In this document: one piece after another, positions 20,342 through 30,594 of the stretch
Layout: each line of letters opens with the position of its first letter
Numbering within the stretch: the stretch's first letter is position 1
Notes under the pieces: model-generated
Databases searched by the model: none
The model's input: only the letters and a program-made list of their open reading frames with translations
What the model was told of the DNA's origin: nothing
Translations under genes and position numbers: made by a program
Source of the DNA: Stutzerimonas urumqiensis
GTDB taxonomy: Bacteria > Pseudomonadota > Gammaproteobacteria > Pseudomonadales > Pseudomonadaceae
Direction: 5' to 3'
Length of the DNA: 64,000 nt
Assembly: GCF_003640395.1 (NCBI RefSeq)
Contig: NZ_RBZQ01000010.1
Span: 95,826-159,825 of the forward strand

Positions 20342-21172
20342 TCAATCGCAAGAAAGCGGTCGTTCGGATTTTTTCGCCTCGACCCAGAGGGCTTCGAGGG
20401 TGTCGAGGTCGCTGTCGGCAATGCCGCGCCCGCTGTCGCGCAGGGCCTGCTCGATGAACCGGAAGCGTCGCTCGAACTTGCGGTTCGCCTGGCGCAGCGC
20501 ATGCTCGGGATCGACCTTAAGGTGGCGCGCCAGGTTGACGACCACGAACAGCAGATCGCCGACCTCCTCGGCGATGGCCGGCGCGTCGGCCTCGCTCATC
20601 GCCTCGAGCACTTCGTCGAGTTCCTCACGCACCTTGTCGACCACCGGCAGGGCATCGGGCCAATCGAAGCCGACGGTGGCCGCCCGCTTTTGCAGCTTGG
20701 TCGCCCGGCTGAGCGCCGGCAGCGCCGCAGGCACGTCGTCCAGTAGCGACAGCTGTTCGGGTGCGGCGGCTTTCTCGGCTCGCTCCTCGGCCTTGATCGC
20801 CTCCCAGCGCTGCTTGATCTGGGCCTCGGTCAGACGCGGCAGATCGACCGCGCCGTAGAGATCGCCATCGGGAAACACATGGGGATGGCGCCGAACGAGC
20901 TTGCGGGTGATGGCATCGACCACCGTGGCGAACTCGAAGCGGCCGTCCTCCTTGCCCAGCTGGCTGTAATAGACGACCTGGAACAACAGATCGCCCAGCT
21001 CGCCCGGCAGATGATCGAAATCGCCTTGCTCGATGGCATCCGCCACTTCGTACGCCTCTTCCAGCGTATGCGGGACGATGCTCGCGTAATCCTGCTGCAG
21101 ATCCCACGGGCAACCGAACTGCGGATCGCGCAGCCGGGCCATCAGGTGCAGAAGATCGGGAAGTTGGTACAT
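20342..21172 (-). CDS. mazG: Nucleoside triphosphate pyrophosphohydrolase MazG
   Basis: 276 residues from the ATG at 21172 (MYQLPDLLHLMARLRDPQFG). Two tandem MazG domains are visible: the first around EEAYEVADAIEQGDFDHLPG with ELGDLLFQ, the second around REELDEVLEAM with EEVGDLLFVVVNLARHL. The EExxE and ExxD residues bind magnesium. It hydrolyses NTPs to NMP and pyrophosphate and is linked to (p)ppGpp levels, which fits its position immediately after relA. Confidence 0.93.
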   Translation of the reverse strand: MYQLPDLLHLMARLRDPQFGCPWDLQQDYASIVPHTLEEAYEVADAIEQGDFDHLPGELGDLLFQVVYYSQLGKEDGRFEFATVVDAITRKLVRRHPHVFPDGDLYGAVDLPRLTEAQIKQRWEAIKAEERAEKAAAPEQLSLLDDVPAALPALSRATKLQKRAATVGFDWPDALPVVDKVREELDEVLEAMSEADAPAIAEEVGDLLFVVVNLARHLKVDPEHALRQANRKFERRFRFIEQALRDSGRGIADSDLDTLEALWVEAKKSERPLSCD

Positions 21173-21185
21173 GGCGGGTCCTGAG

Positions 21186-21244
21186 GCTGGAAGCTGGAAG
21201 CTGGAAGCTGGAGAGCCTGACACCGAAGCGCTCCAGCTTCCAGC
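21186..21244. repeat. GCTGGAA tandem repeat with inverted copy (relA-mazG hairpin)
   Basis: Three exact GCTGGAA units (21186-21206) plus GCTGGAG (21207-21213) are followed by CTCCAGCTTCCAGC (21231-21244). The last two units and the inverted copy make a perfect 14-bp stem with a 17-nt loop between relA and mazG. There is no T-run, so it could moderate downstream expression or stabilise the RNA. The motif looks like a dispersed intergenic repeat, but other copies cannot be searched for here. Confidence 0.75.
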
Positions 21245-21255
21245 CCGCCGCTGCG

Positions 21256-23499
21256 TCAACTGGCTCTGTGCCGCCGCGCCTCGATGATGTTCGGCAGCTG
21301 CGAAATGCGGCTGAGCAGGCGTCCGAGCGCGTCCAACCCAGGGATCTCGATGGTCAGCGACATTTTTGCCGTGCTGTCTTCCTTGTTCGACCGGGTGTTG
21401 ACCGAGAGCACGTTGATCCGCTCGTTGACCAGCACCTGCGAGACGTCGCGCAGCAGCCCGGAACGGTCGTAGGCCTTGATGACGATATCGACCGGGTAGG
21501 TCTTCTCGGGGATCGGGCCCCAGTTGACCTGGATGATCCGCTCCGGCTCGCGCGACGTCAGTTGCAGCACCGAGGCGCAATCCTGCCGGTGAATGCTGAC
21601 GCCGCGCCCTTGGGTGATATAGCCGACGATCGGATCGCCCGGCAGCGGCTGGCAGCAGCCGGCCATCGTAGTCAGCAGGTTGCCGACGCCCTGGATCTGG
21701 ATGTCGCCGCGCTTGCCAGGCCGGCTGGGGCTGGATTTGCGCGGAATCAGTTCAAGCTGGTCGTGATCGCGTTCGGGTTCGACCAGCTGCTGAGCGAGGT
21801 GCACCAGGTGCGCAAGCCGCAGGTCGCCGGCTCCGAGCGCGGCGAACATGTCCTCGGCGAGCTTGTGGTTGGCCTTCTCGGCGAGGCGGTCGTAATCGAC
21901 TGGCGGCAGATCGAGCCGGCCCAGCTCCCGCTCCAGCAGCGCCTTGCCAGCCGCGACGTTCTGATCGCGCGCCTGCAATTTGAACCAGTGGACGATCTTC
22001 GCGCGCGCGCGCGAGGTGGTGATGTAGCCGAGGTTCGGGTTCAGCCAGTCGCGGCTCGGCGAGCCCTGCTTGCTGGTGATGATCTCGACCTGCTCGCCCG
22101 TCTGCAGGCTGTAGGTCAGCGGCACGATGCGGCCGTTGATCTTAGCGCCACGGCAGTTGTGGCCGATCTCGGTGTGGACGCGGTAGGCGAAGTCCAGCGG
22201 CGTCGATCCCTTGGGCAGGTCGATGGCATGGCCGTCAGGGGTGAAGACGTAGACACGGTCCGGCTCGATGTCGACGCGCAACTGATCGGCCAGCCCGCCG
22301 ATATCCCCGAGCTCTTCGTGCCACTCCAGGACCTGTCTCAGCCAGGAGATCTTCTCTTCGTAGTGGCTGGACGTCGCCTTGACGTCGGTGCCCTTGTAGC
22401 GCCAGTGCGCGCAGACACCCAGCTCGGCTTCCTCGTGCATGGCGTGGGTGCGGATCTGCACCTCCAGCACCTTGCCCTCGGGCCCGATGACCGCGGTGTG
22501 CAGCGAGCGGTAGCCGTTTTCCTTCGGGTTGGCGATGTAGTCGTCGAACTCCTTGGGAATGTGCCGCCAGAGCGTATGGACGATACCGAGCGCGGTGTAG
22601 CAATCGCGCATTTCGGGCACCAGTACGCGCACGGCGCGGACATCGTAGATCTGGCTGAACTGCAGACCCTTGCGCTGCATCTTCCGCCAGATGGAATAGA
22701 TGTGTTTGGCGCGACCGTCGATATCGGCCTGGACGCCGGTCGCCGCCAGCTCGTCCTTCAGCTGCTGGACGACGTTGGCGATGTACTGCTCGCGGTCGAG
22801 CCGCCGCTCGTGCAGCAGCTGCGCGATCTGCTTGTATTGCATCGGCTCGAGGTAGCGGAACGACAGGTCCTCGAGTTCCCACTTGATGTGGCCGATGCCG
22901 AGGCGGTGCGCCAGCGGCGCATAGATGTCGAACACTTCGCGGGCGACCCGGTGGCGCTTCTCGTCCCCGGCATTCTTCACGGCGCGGATGGCGCAGGTGC
23001 GCTCGGCGAGCTTGAGCAGCGCGACCCGAACGTCGTCGACCATCGCCACCAGCATCTTGCGCAGGTTCTCGACCTGCGCCTGCGAGCCGAGCACCAGCGA
23101 GTCGCGCGGGTTGAGGCTGTCGCTGATGGCCGCCATGCGCAGCACGCCTTCGATCAGCTTGGCGACCACCGGGCCGAAGCGCTGGTGCACCTCGGCCAGG
23201 GCGATCTTGTCCTCGCGCACGCCCCGATAGAGCACGGCGGCGACCAGCGAATCCTGATCGAGCTTGAGGTCGGCGAGAATCTCCGCGATCTCGAGGCCGG
23301 TTCGGTAGCTGCTGGTGCCCTCGCCCCACAGGTTCTTGGCCGCGTTGGCCTGCTGCTCGGCATCGCGGGCGAACTCGCAGGCATCGCGCAGGGCGTCACG
23401 ATCGAGCGCCGGGTCCATGCCCAGCACATGATCGAGCCACCCCTCCAGATTGATGCTGCCGTCGGTGTTGACTGGCTGGACTGCTCTAACCTGAACCAT
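21256..23499 (-). CDS. relA: GTP pyrophosphokinase RelA ((p)ppGpp synthetase I)
   Basis: 747 residues from the ATG at 23499 (MVQVRAVQPVNTDGSI); the upstream extension to 23568 is rejected. Domains in order: degenerate HD hydrolase region (~60-200), synthetase (~240-390), TGS (~400-470), helical/zinc-finger region and a C-terminal ACT domain. KEFDDYIANPKENGYRSLH carries the EFDD motif of monofunctional RelA, where the bifunctional SpoT type has RxKD. It makes (p)ppGpp at ribosomes holding uncharged tRNA. It lies in a minus-strand series with rlmD upstream and mazG downstream. Confidence 0.95.
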   Translation of the reverse strand: MVQVRAVQPVNTDGSINLEGWLDHVLGMDPALDRDALRDACEFARDAEQQANAAKNLWGEGTSSYRTGLEIAEILADLKLDQDSLVAAVLYRGVREDKIALAEVHQRFGPVVAKLIEGVLRMAAISDSLNPRDSLVLGSQAQVENLRKMLVAMVDDVRVALLKLAERTCAIRAVKNAGDEKRHRVAREVFDIYAPLAHRLGIGHIKWELEDLSFRYLEPMQYKQIAQLLHERRLDREQYIANVVQQLKDELAATGVQADIDGRAKHIYSIWRKMQRKGLQFSQIYDVRAVRVLVPEMRDCYTALGIVHTLWRHIPKEFDDYIANPKENGYRSLHTAVIGPEGKVLEVQIRTHAMHEEAELGVCAHWRYKGTDVKATSSHYEEKISWLRQVLEWHEELGDIGGLADQLRVDIEPDRVYVFTPDGHAIDLPKGSTPLDFAYRVHTEIGHNCRGAKINGRIVPLTYSLQTGEQVEIITSKQGSPSRDWLNPNLGYITTSRARAKIVHWFKLQARDQNVAAGKALLERELGRLDLPPVDYDRLAEKANHKLAEDMFAALGAGDLRLAHLVHLAQQLVEPERDHDQLELIPRKSSPSRPGKRGDIQIQGVGNLLTTMAGCCQPLPGDPIVGYITQGRGVSIHRQDCASVLQLTSREPERIIQVNWGPIPEKTYPVDIVIKAYDRSGLLRDVSQVLVNERINVLSVNTRSNKEDSTAKMSLTIEIPGLDALGRLLSRISQLPNIIEARRHRAS

Positions 23500-23592
23500 C
23501 TTTACCTTCCCTTCTTCGCAGCGAGTGCGTAACGCCGGCCTCTGCGTGCCGGTCGGTCGTCCAGGCAAGCGCCTGTCACGTCATCGGCGCGC

Positions 23593-24948
23593 TCACGCCA
23601 TTCGTTCGAAATAGGCCATCGCCTCGACATGCGCCGTCTGCGGAAACATGTCGAGCACGCCAGCCTGCCGCAGCCTGAACCCCTGTCGTCCAAGCGCGGC
23701 GGCATCGCGCGCCAGCGTCGCCGGATTGCAGGAAACATAGACCACGCGACGCGCACCGAGCCGGCTCATCTGCTGCACCAGCTCGAACGCCCCGTCACGC
23801 GGCGGATCGAGCAGCACGGCGTCGAAACCGCCGCGCGCCCAGGGCGCATCGGCCAGCGGCTTCGACAGGTCGGCCTGGTAAAAGTGCGCATGGTCCAGCC
23901 CGTTACGCTCGGCGTTGCCTGCTGCCCGCTCCACCATGTCCCGCACACCCTCGACACCGATGACCTCGGCACCCTGACGCGCCAGCGGCAGCGCAAAATT
24001 GCCGAGTCCGCAAAACAGATCGAGCACCCGCTCGCCCGGCTGCGGCGCAAGCCAATCGAGCGCCTGATCGATCATCGCCTCGTTCACCACCGCGTTGACC
24101 TGGACGAAATCGCCCGGCCGCCACGCGAGCGTCAGGTCCCAGCGCTCCAGCCGATAGCCGAGTGGCTGCGCCGGCCCGGCGGGCTCCGGTGCGCCAGCGC
24201 CCTGTAGCCAGAGCTGCGCCTGATGGGCGTCGCAAAAGGCCCGCAGGCGCTGGATGTCTTCCGGCGGCAGCGGCGTGACGTGCCTGATCAGAAGGGCCTG
24301 CGCCGTTCCACTGAACAACTCCACATGGCCGATCGCGCGGGGGTTGGCCAATGCCCTCAAGGCGTCGGGTAACGCCAACGCCAGGGATTGCAAGGGCTGT
24401 ACCAGAACGGGGCATTCGGTAAGCGCGACGATGCGCTGGCTGGCCGCGGCACGAAAGCCCACCTCCAGCCGGCCCGCGGCGTCATCCCAGCGAACCGCCA
24501 GGCGCGCGCGGCGGCGGTAGCCGAACGCCGGCCCGGTCAGGGGTTCTGCCCAACGCTCGGGCACCAGTTCGGCGAAGCGCTGGAGCTGGTCGGCCAGCGT
24601 GCGCTGTTTGAGGGCTAGCTGATCGGCATGCGTCGCATGCTGGAGCGTGCAGCCGCCGCAATCGCGGGCGTGTCGGCATCGCTCTGGCTGACGCGCCGGG
24701 CTCGCCTCGATGAGTCGTTCCAGGCGGGCATCGACCACCTGGCTACGCGCGCCCAGCACGCGAACCTCGGCCTGCTCGCCCGGCAGCACGCCCTCGACGA
24801 ACCAGGTGCGGCCGTCGTGAAAGGCGATGCCCCGCCCGTCGTGGGCGAGGCGCTCGATCGTCAGGGTCTGTTTCTTGCCCGTCGGCACGCCGGGTTTGCG
24901 CCCGCCGCCGGCGGGCTGGAAGCGCAGGCTCGGGCTGCGTCTGGCCAT
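23593..24948 (-). CDS. rlmD: 23S rRNA (uracil-5-)-methyltransferase RlmD
   Basis: 451 residues. A TRAM domain lies near residues 22-80. The [4Fe-4S] cluster ligands are [10 protein letters not shown] plus one further cysteine before the first. The SAM-dependent methyltransferase domain has [25 protein letters not shown] and the catalytic cysteine in [13 protein letters not shown]. It methylates U1939 of 23S rRNA (E. coli numbering). It is 93 bp upstream of relA on the same strand. Confidence 0.93.
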   Translation of the reverse strand: MARRSPSLRFQPAGGGRKPGVPTGKKQTLTIERLAHDGRGIAFHDGRTWFVEGVLPGEQAEVRVLGARSQVVDARLERLIEASPARQPERCRHARDCGGCTLQHATHADQLALKQRTLADQLQRFAELVPERWAEPLTGPAFGYRRRARLAVRWDDAAGRLEVGFRAAASQRIVALTECPVLVQPLQSLALALPDALRALANPRAIGHVELFSGTAQALLIRHVTPLPPEDIQRLRAFCDAHQAQLWLQGAGAPEPAGPAQPLGYRLERWDLTLAWRPGDFVQVNAVVNEAMIDQALDWLAPQPGERVLDLFCGLGNFALPLARQGAEVIGVEGVRDMVERAAGNAERNGLDHAHFYQADLSKPLADAPWARGGFDAVLLDPPRDGAFELVQQMSRLGARRVVYVSCNPATLARDAAALGRQGFRLRQAGVLDMFPQTAHVEAMAYFERMA

Positions 24949-25001
24949 CTGGAATAACCTGCTGATACCGCTTGGGAATGGCGGACGGGCCGCCGGTCAC
25001 G

Positions 25002-25904
25002 TCACTTCGGTTCGTCGTACACACCGGTGGAGAGGTAACGGTCGCCGCGGTCGCAAATGATCGCGACGATCACCGCGTTCTCCACCTCGCGAGACAGCCG
25101 TAGCGCCGCCGCCACCGCGCCGCCCGACGACACGCCGCAGAAGATGCCTTCCTCGCGCGCCAGCCGACGCATCACCTCCTCCGCCTCGGCCTGCGACATG
25201 TCGACGATGCGATCGACGCGATCGCGCTGGTAGATCTTCGGCAGGTACGCCTCAGGCCAGCGCCGGATACCGGGGATCGCCGCGCCCTCCATCGGTTGCA
25301 GGCCGACGATCTGGATACCGGGATTGCGCTCCTTGAGGTAGCGCGAGACGCCCATGATGGTGCCGGTGGTGCCCATCGAGCTGACGAAATGGGTAATGGT
25401 GCCGTGGGTCTGCTGCCAGATTTCCGGGCCGGTGCTGGCGTAGTGCGCCTCGGGGTTGTCGCCGTTGCCGAACTGGTCCAGCACCTTGCCGCGCCCTTCG
25501 GCCTGCATCTTCACGGCCAGATCGCGCGCACCTTCCATGCCCTCTTCCTGGCTCACCAGGATCAGCTCGGCGCCGTAGGCGGTCATCGCCGCCTTGCGTT
25601 CGGCGCTGGAGTTGTCCGGCATGATCAGCACCATGCGGTAGCCCTTGATCGCCGCCGCCATCGCCAGGGCGATGCCGGTGTTGCCGGAGGTCGCTTCGAT
25701 CAGCGTGTCGCCGGGTGCGATGTCCCCGCGCGCTTCGGCGCGGGCGATCATCGACAGGGCCGGGCGGTCCTTCACCGAGCCCGCCGGGTTGTTGCCTTCC
25801 AGTTTCAACAGCAGGGTGTTGCTCGTCTGGCCGGGAAGTCGTTGCAGGCGAACCAGCGGCGTGTGGCCGACGCAGTCGGCGATGGTGGGGTATGCGGTGG
25901 TCAT
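25002..25904 (-). CDS. cysM: Cysteine synthase B (O-acetylserine sulfhydrylase B)
   Basis: 300 residues from the ATG at 25904 (MTTAYPTIADCVGHTPLVRL). A fold-type II PLP enzyme: Lys45 in NPAGSVKDRPAL binds the cofactor, EATSGNTGIALA is the substrate loop, and SSMGTTGTIMGVSRYLKE is the phosphate-binding loop. The PAGSVKDR wording and the length favour CysM over CysK. It makes cysteine from O-acetylserine with sulfide or thiosulfate. It is divergent from gacS, across 198 bp, and 53 bp upstream of rlmD. Confidence 0.94.
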   Translation of the reverse strand: MTTAYPTIADCVGHTPLVRLQRLPGQTSNTLLLKLEGNNPAGSVKDRPALSMIARAEARGDIAPGDTLIEATSGNTGIALAMAAAIKGYRMVLIMPDNSSAERKAAMTAYGAELILVSQEEGMEGARDLAVKMQAEGRGKVLDQFGNGDNPEAHYASTGPEIWQQTHGTITHFVSSMGTTGTIMGVSRYLKERNPGIQIVGLQPMEGAAIPGIRRWPEAYLPKIYQRDRVDRIVDMSQAEAEEVMRRLAREEGIFCGVSSGGAVAAALRLSREVENAVIVAIICDRGDRYLSTGVYDEPK

Positions 25905-26102
25905 GGCGGGCGTTCCACGGCAGAAAAAAGGCGCACATGATAGCGGCATTCGATGCGAGGCCGCAGCCATCGCGCCGGACGGCAGCCCCGACCGACCTGG
26001 CGGTCACGCACGAAGGCATTCGAAGCCGCGCCGCCGCGCACGGGCAGATTCCCGCCAGCCGAGTCGCTACACTAGCGCGCTCTCCAGCGAAGGAACCCCA
26101 TC

Positions 26103-28850
26103 GTGCTCAGAGACCTGGGAATCAAAGGCCGTGTGCTCGCGCTCACGCTGCTGCCGTGCATCGTGCTGGCGATCGTGCTGGGCGGCTATTTCACCTGGAT
26201 GCGGCTGCAGGACATGCGCCTGCAATTGAACGAGCACGGCCGCGTGGTCGCCGAGCAACTCGCCCCCCTGACCGCCCCGGCAATCGCCCAGGGTTATGAC
26301 AATCGCCTGCAACGCATCCTGGTACAGGTGCTCGATCAGCCCGACGTGCGTGCGGTCACCGTGCTGGACCCGCGCCGCAACCGCCTCGCCCACGCCGGCC
26401 CGACCATGCTCACCCCGCCGCCACCGAGCGATCCGGAAGGCCTGACGCTGGTCAACGGCGAGCAGAGCACGCGCATCCTCATGCCGGTCCTGGGCAGGCA
26501 CCTGAACCTCGCCGAGGACAGCCGCACCAACGATATCCGCCTGCTCGGCTGGCTGGAGCTGGAGCTGTCGCACCAGGCCACGCTGGTACGCGGCTACCGC
26601 AATCTGCTGGCCAGCCTCCTGTTGATCGGCGCGAGCCTGATCGTCACGGCCATCCTCGCGCTGCGCATGAGCGGCGCGATCAGCCGGCCGCTCCAGCGCA
26701 TCAAGCTGGCGGTCGCCCAGCTCAAGGACGGCCATCTGGAAACCCGCCTGCCGCCGCTCGGCAGCCACGAGATGGACGAACTCGGCGCCGGCATCAATCG
26801 CATGGCCGAAGCCCTGCTCAGCGCCCGCGAGGAGTTGCAGCAAAGCATCGACCAGGCCACCGAAGACGTCCGCCAGAACCTGGAAACCATCGAGATCCAG
26901 AACATCGAGCTGGACCTCGCCCGCAAGGAGGCGCTGGAGGCCAGCCGCATCAAGTCGGAGTTCCTGGCCAACATGAGCCATGAGATCCGCACGCCGCTCA
27001 ACGGCATCCTCGGCTTCACCCACCTGCTCCAGAAGAGCGACCTGACGCCGCGTCAGCAGGATTACCTGTCGACCATCGAGAAATCCGCCGACAGCCTGCT
27101 GTCGATCATCAACGAGATTCTCGACTTCTCGAAGATCGAGGCCGGCAAACTGGTGCTCGACCACATCCCCTTCAACCTGCGCGACCTGATCGAAGACACG
27201 CTCACCATCCTGGCGCCGGCGGCGCATGACAAGTCGCTCGAGCTGGTGAGCCTGATCTACCGCGATACCCCGCTGTCGCTGGTCGGCGATCCACTGCGCC
27301 TGAAGCAGGTGCTGACCAACCTGATCAGCAACGCCATCAAGTTCACGCACGAAGGTTCGATCGTGGTCCGCGCGATGGTCGAGGACGATCACCCCGACCG
27401 CGCGCAGCTACGCATCAGCGTGCAGGACACCGGCATCGGCCTCACCGACATGGACCTTCGCGCGCTGTTCCAGGCCTTCAGCCAGGCGGACAACTCCCTG
27501 TCTCGCCAACCCGGCGGTACCGGGCTGGGGCTGGTGATTTCCAAACGGCTGATCGAGCAGATGGGCGGCGAGATCGGCGTCGACAGCATTCCCGACGAAG
27601 GCTCCGATTTCTGGATCAGCCTCAACCTGCCCAAAGCACGGGAAGACATCGAGGACATGCCGCGACTGGCGCTGGCCGGCCATCGCGCGGCGCTGTTCGA
27701 AGCCCACCCGCTGGCGCGCCAGGCGTTGCTGCACCAGCTCGAGGACTGCGGCCTGGAGGTCGTCACGTTCGACCAGCTCGACCACCTGCACGCCGAGGTC
27801 GAGCAGGCTCGCCAGAACGGCAAGCCGTTTACCGTCGCGGTCCTCGGCATCACCTGCGAGGACATCGCGCCCCCTCAGCTCGGCGAGCGAATCCGGGCCT
27901 TCGAGCAACTCGGCAGCAAGTCCCTGATGCTGTGCCCGACCACCGAGCTGCCGGCCTATCACGAGGCCTTCCCCGATGCGCATGCGCATATCCAGTCCAA
28001 ACCGGCCTGCACCCGCAAGCTGGAGCGTGCACTGACCGACCTGGTGATGCCGCAGCGCCCGCTCCAGGAGAGCCTGCCGCCGCCAAGCACCCGTGCGCCG
28101 CGCGTGCTGTGCGTCGACGACAACCCGGCGAACCTGCTGCTGGTCAAGACGCTGCTGGGCGACCTCGGTGCCGAGGTGACCGCCGTGGATAACGGCCATG
28201 CGGCGATCGAGGCCGTGCAGCAGGCGAGCTTCGACCTGATCTTCATGGACATCCAGATGCCGATCATGGATGGCCGGGAAACCACGGTCGCGATCCGCCG
28301 CTGGGAAAGCGAAACCGGCACGCCGCCCACGCCGGTCGTGGCCCTGACCGCCCATGCACTGGCCAACGAGAAGCGCGCCCTGCTGCAAAGCGGCCTCGAC
28401 GACTACCTCACCAAACCGATCAGCGACCGCCAGCTGTCGCAAGTCGTGCTCAAGTGGACGGGCCTGGCATTGCGCGGTCAGGCGCCCTACCGCCCGGCAC
28501 CTCCCTCGCCCGAGCCTGTCCTTAGCGTGCTGGATGCCGAAGAGGGCCTGCGTCTGGCCGCCGGCAAGGCCGATCTCGCGGCGGACATGCTGAGCATGCT
28601 GCTCGGCTCGCTCGGCGACGACCTGCGCATTATCCGCGACGCGCGCGCCACGGGGGACGTCTCGGCGCTGCTCGAACGCGTCCATCGCCTGCACGGCGCG
28701 ACTCGCTACTGCGGCGTGCCGCAACTGCGCGCGGCCTGCCAGCGTAGCGAAACCCTGCTCAAGCAGAGTTCGCCGGATGCCGCCGGCGCCCTGGACGACC
28801 TCGAGGCGGCGATCGAGCGGCTGCGCGAGCATGCCCGCACGACCGCCTGA
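26103..28850 (+). CDS. gacS: Hybrid sensor histidine kinase GacS (BarA family)
   Basis: 915 residues from the GTG at 26103, with AAGGAA about 8 nt upstream. Two membrane helices (~12-32 and ~167-188) flank a periplasmic sensor domain; then HAMP (~190-242), a HisKA domain with phosphoacceptor His293 ([12 protein letters not shown]), HATPase (~400-520), a degenerate region, a receiver (~668-785) with Asp716 ([11 protein letters not shown]), and an HPt domain with His864 ([10 protein letters not shown]). It phosphorylates GacA, which drives the small RNAs that titrate RsmA. Complete and intact. Confidence 0.95.
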   Translation: MLRDLGIKGRVLALTLLPCIVLAIVLGGYFTWMRLQDMRLQLNEHGRVVAEQLAPLTAPAIAQGYDNRLQRILVQVLDQPDVRAVTVLDPRRNRLAHAGPTMLTPPPPSDPEGLTLVNGEQSTRILMPVLGRHLNLAEDSRTNDIRLLGWLELELSHQATLVRGYRNLLASLLLIGASLIVTAILALRMSGAISRPLQRIKLAVAQLKDGHLETRLPPLGSHEMDELGAGINRMAEALLSAREELQQSIDQATEDVRQNLETIEIQNIELDLARKEALEASRIKSEFLANMSHEIRTPLNGILGFTHLLQKSDLTPRQQDYLSTIEKSADSLLSIINEILDFSKIEAGKLVLDHIPFNLRDLIEDTLTILAPAAHDKSLELVSLIYRDTPLSLVGDPLRLKQVLTNLISNAIKFTHEGSIVVRAMVEDDHPDRAQLRISVQDTGIGLTDMDLRALFQAFSQADNSLSRQPGGTGLGLVISKRLIEQMGGEIGVDSIPDEGSDFWISLNLPKAREDIEDMPRLALAGHRAALFEAHPLARQALLHQLEDCGLEVVTFDQLDHLHAEVEQARQNGKPFTVAVLGITCEDIAPPQLGERIRAFEQLGSKSLMLCPTTELPAYHEAFPDAHAHIQSKPACTRKLERALTDLVMPQRPLQESLPPPSTRAPRVLCVDDNPANLLLVKTLLGDLGAEVTAVDNGHAAIEAVQQASFDLIFMDIQMPIMDGRETTVAIRRWESETGTPPTPVVALTAHALANEKRALLQSGLDDYLTKPISDRQLSQVVLKWTGLALRGQAPYRPAPPSPEPVLSVLDAEEGLRLAAGKADLAADMLSMLLGSLGDDLRIIRDARATGDVSALLERVHRLHGATRYCGVPQLRAACQRSETLLKQSSPDAAGALDDLEAAIERLREHARTTA

Positions 28851-28868
28851 GAGGTCCGCCGCACCGAT

Positions 28869-28896
28869 CAATGGCGGTTGCCGGCAACCGTCATTG
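28869..28896 (+). other. 28-bp near-perfect palindrome after gacS
   Basis: Arms CAATGGCGGTTGCC and GGCAACCGTCATTG pair over 14 bp with one G-T wobble. It starts 18 bp after the gacS stop and directly abuts the LexA-box candidate at 28897. No T-run follows. A gacS 3' hairpin is the simplest reading. Confidence 0.6.
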
Positions 28897-28912
28897 CTGG
28901 ATAAATAGCCAG
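28897..28912 (+). promoter_or_regulatory. LexA (SOS) box upstream of the nuclease-helicase operon
   Basis: CTGGATAAATAGCCAG has the CTG-N10-CAG frame with an AT-rich centre and differs little from the pseudomonad consensus CTGTATAAATATACAG. It lies 41 bp before the ATG of the FAN1-type gene, the usual operator position. From memory, the equivalent pair in P. aeruginosa belongs to its LexA regulon. Confidence 0.8.
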
Positions 28913-28953
28913 TTCTAAATCGGCGCCTGCCGACCTGACGAACCGGACGTTCG

Positions 28954-30594
28954 ATGCGCCAAGCCCTGGAAAACCCCTTCTATTACCTGGACAACTTCCA
29001 GCGCGTGCTCGGCTGGGTGGCCGAGCATCACGGCGACCTGCTGGTCGAATCCGAACAGGCCTTCCTCGATCGCTTCGCTACCCTGCCCGAGCCATCCCGC
29101 GCGCTGCTGGTGCGCATGGTCATGCGCAAGGGCGAGCTGTTTCGTACCGGCAAGCTGCGCTACGCCGAAATCGGCTGCCCGCTGCGGGCCAGCGAGCCGC
29201 TGATCGAGCAAGGCTGGGTCGACCCCGCGCCATTGCTGACGCTGGAGGAGCTGTTCGGCCTGCTGCGCAAGCATGAACTGGCGCAGAGCCTCGGCGCCCT
29301 CGCCTTGCAACATCTGCGCAAGGCCGAGCTGTATGCCCGGCTGAGCGACGCGCACAACGAGCCGCGTGCCTTCGAGCAGTGGTGCCAGGCGCTCGACGAG
29401 CGCGTGCTGCGGGTGCGGATCGGCGAGCTGTGCGAGCGGCTGCGGTTGATGTTCTTCGGCAACCTGCGGCAGGACTGGACCGAGTTCGTGCTGGCCGACC
29501 TCGGCATCTTCCGCTATGAGCAGGTGCCGTTCTCGCCCGCCTCCCGCGCCTTCGACAGCCGGCGGGAGCTCGATGACTACCTGCATCTGCAGCGGTGCCG
29601 CGAGCGTTTCGAAGCCGGCGAGGCCACCGCGTCGGTGTTGGCCGATATTCCTGACAATGCGTTCGACAACCCCTGGCTCGAGACACGGCGCGGCAAGCTG
29701 CTGCTGCGTCTGGGCCAGCAACTCGAGCGAGAAGGCGCCCTGCCCGAGGCACTGCGCGTTCATGCGGGCAACGCCTACCCTGGCGCACGCAGCCGGGCAG
29801 TGCGCGTGCTGGAACGGCTCGAGCAACCCGAGGCCGCCCTGACGCTCGCCCGGCAGGCGGCTCAGGCCCCGGAGAGCGAGACCGAGGCGCAACAACTGAG
29901 CCGGATGATGCCGCGCCTGCAGCGCACGCTGGGCGGCCGGGCCGCGGCGCGCCAGGCCCGCGCGGACGACATCCGCATGGACTTGGTGCTGCCCTATACA
30001 GGGGTTTCAGTGGAACATGCGGTTCGCGCACAGCTCGATCGCCCCGGGGCACCCGTTCATTACGTCGAAAACGCGCTGATCAACTCGCTGCTCGGGCTGC
30101 TCTGCTGGGAGGCGATCTTCGCGCCGTTGCCGGGCGCCTTCTTCCATCCGTTTCACGCCGCGCCCGCCGACCTCGCCAGCCCGGATTTCGCTGCGCGCCG
30201 GTCCGCCTGGCTCGATCCCTGCCTCGATCTGCTCGACACCGGCGCCTACCAGGACTGCATTCGCCGCACCTACGCCGCCAAGTTCGGCATCCAGTCAGCG
30301 TTCGTGAGCTGGGGCCTGCTCGACGAGGCATTGCTCGAGCGGGCGCTGGCCTGCCTGCCGGCGGCCCACCTCAAGGCGTTTTTCCGCCGCATCCTGGCCG
30401 ACGTGCCGACCAACCGCTCCGGCTTGCCGGACCTGATCCAGTTCTTCCCGGCCGAAGGGCGCTACCGGCTGATCGAGGTCAAGGGCCCCGGCGATCGTCT
30501 GCAAGACAACCAGAAGCGCTGGCTGGCCTACGCGGCGCAACACGGCATTCCGGTCGCGGTCTGCCATGTGCGTTGGGAAAGCGACGCGGCGTGA
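28954..30594 (+). CDS. FAN1-type structure-specific nuclease (VRR-NUC domain)
   Basis: 546 residues. The N-terminal ~450 residues are helical and repeat-like, and begin MRQALENPFYYLDNFQRVLG, as in bacterial FAN1 homologues. The C-terminal VRR-NUC domain shows GLPDLIQFF (Asp493), RLIEVKGPGDRL (Glu508, Lys510) and DNQKRWLAY, the PD-(D/E)XK catalytic set. FAN1 enzymes cleave 5'-flap and crosslink-repair intermediates. The stop overlaps the helicase start (GTGA), and a LexA-type box lies just upstream, so the pair is probably SOS-induced. Activity itself is inferred. Confidence 0.88.
   Translation: MRQALENPFYYLDNFQRVLGWVAEHHGDLLVESEQAFLDRFATLPEPSRALLVRMVMRKGELFRTGKLRYAEIGCPLRASEPLIEQGWVDPAPLLTLEELFGLLRKHELAQSLGALALQHLRKAELYARLSDAHNEPRAFEQWCQALDERVLRVRIGELCERLRLMFFGNLRQDWTEFVLADLGIFRYEQVPFSPASRAFDSRRELDDYLHLQRCRERFEAGEATASVLADIPDNAFDNPWLETRRGKLLLRLGQQLEREGALPEALRVHAGNAYPGARSRAVRVLERLEQPEAALTLARQAAQAPESETEAQQLSRMMPRLQRTLGGRAAARQARADDIRMDLVLPYTGVSVEHAVRAQLDRPGAPVHYVENALINSLLGLLCWEAIFAPLPGAFFHPFHAAPADLASPDFAARRSAWLDPCLDLLDTGAYQDCIRRTYAAKFGIQSAFVSWGLLDEALLERALACLPAAHLKAFFRRILADVPTNRSGLPDLIQFFPAEGRYRLIEVKGPGDRLQDNQKRWLAYAAQHGIPVAVCHVRWESDAA

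Noticed and set aside
21268..23532. 754-codon plus-strand open frame opposite relA
   Set aside because: Antisense shadow of relA, which has the complete RelA domain set and EFDD motif.
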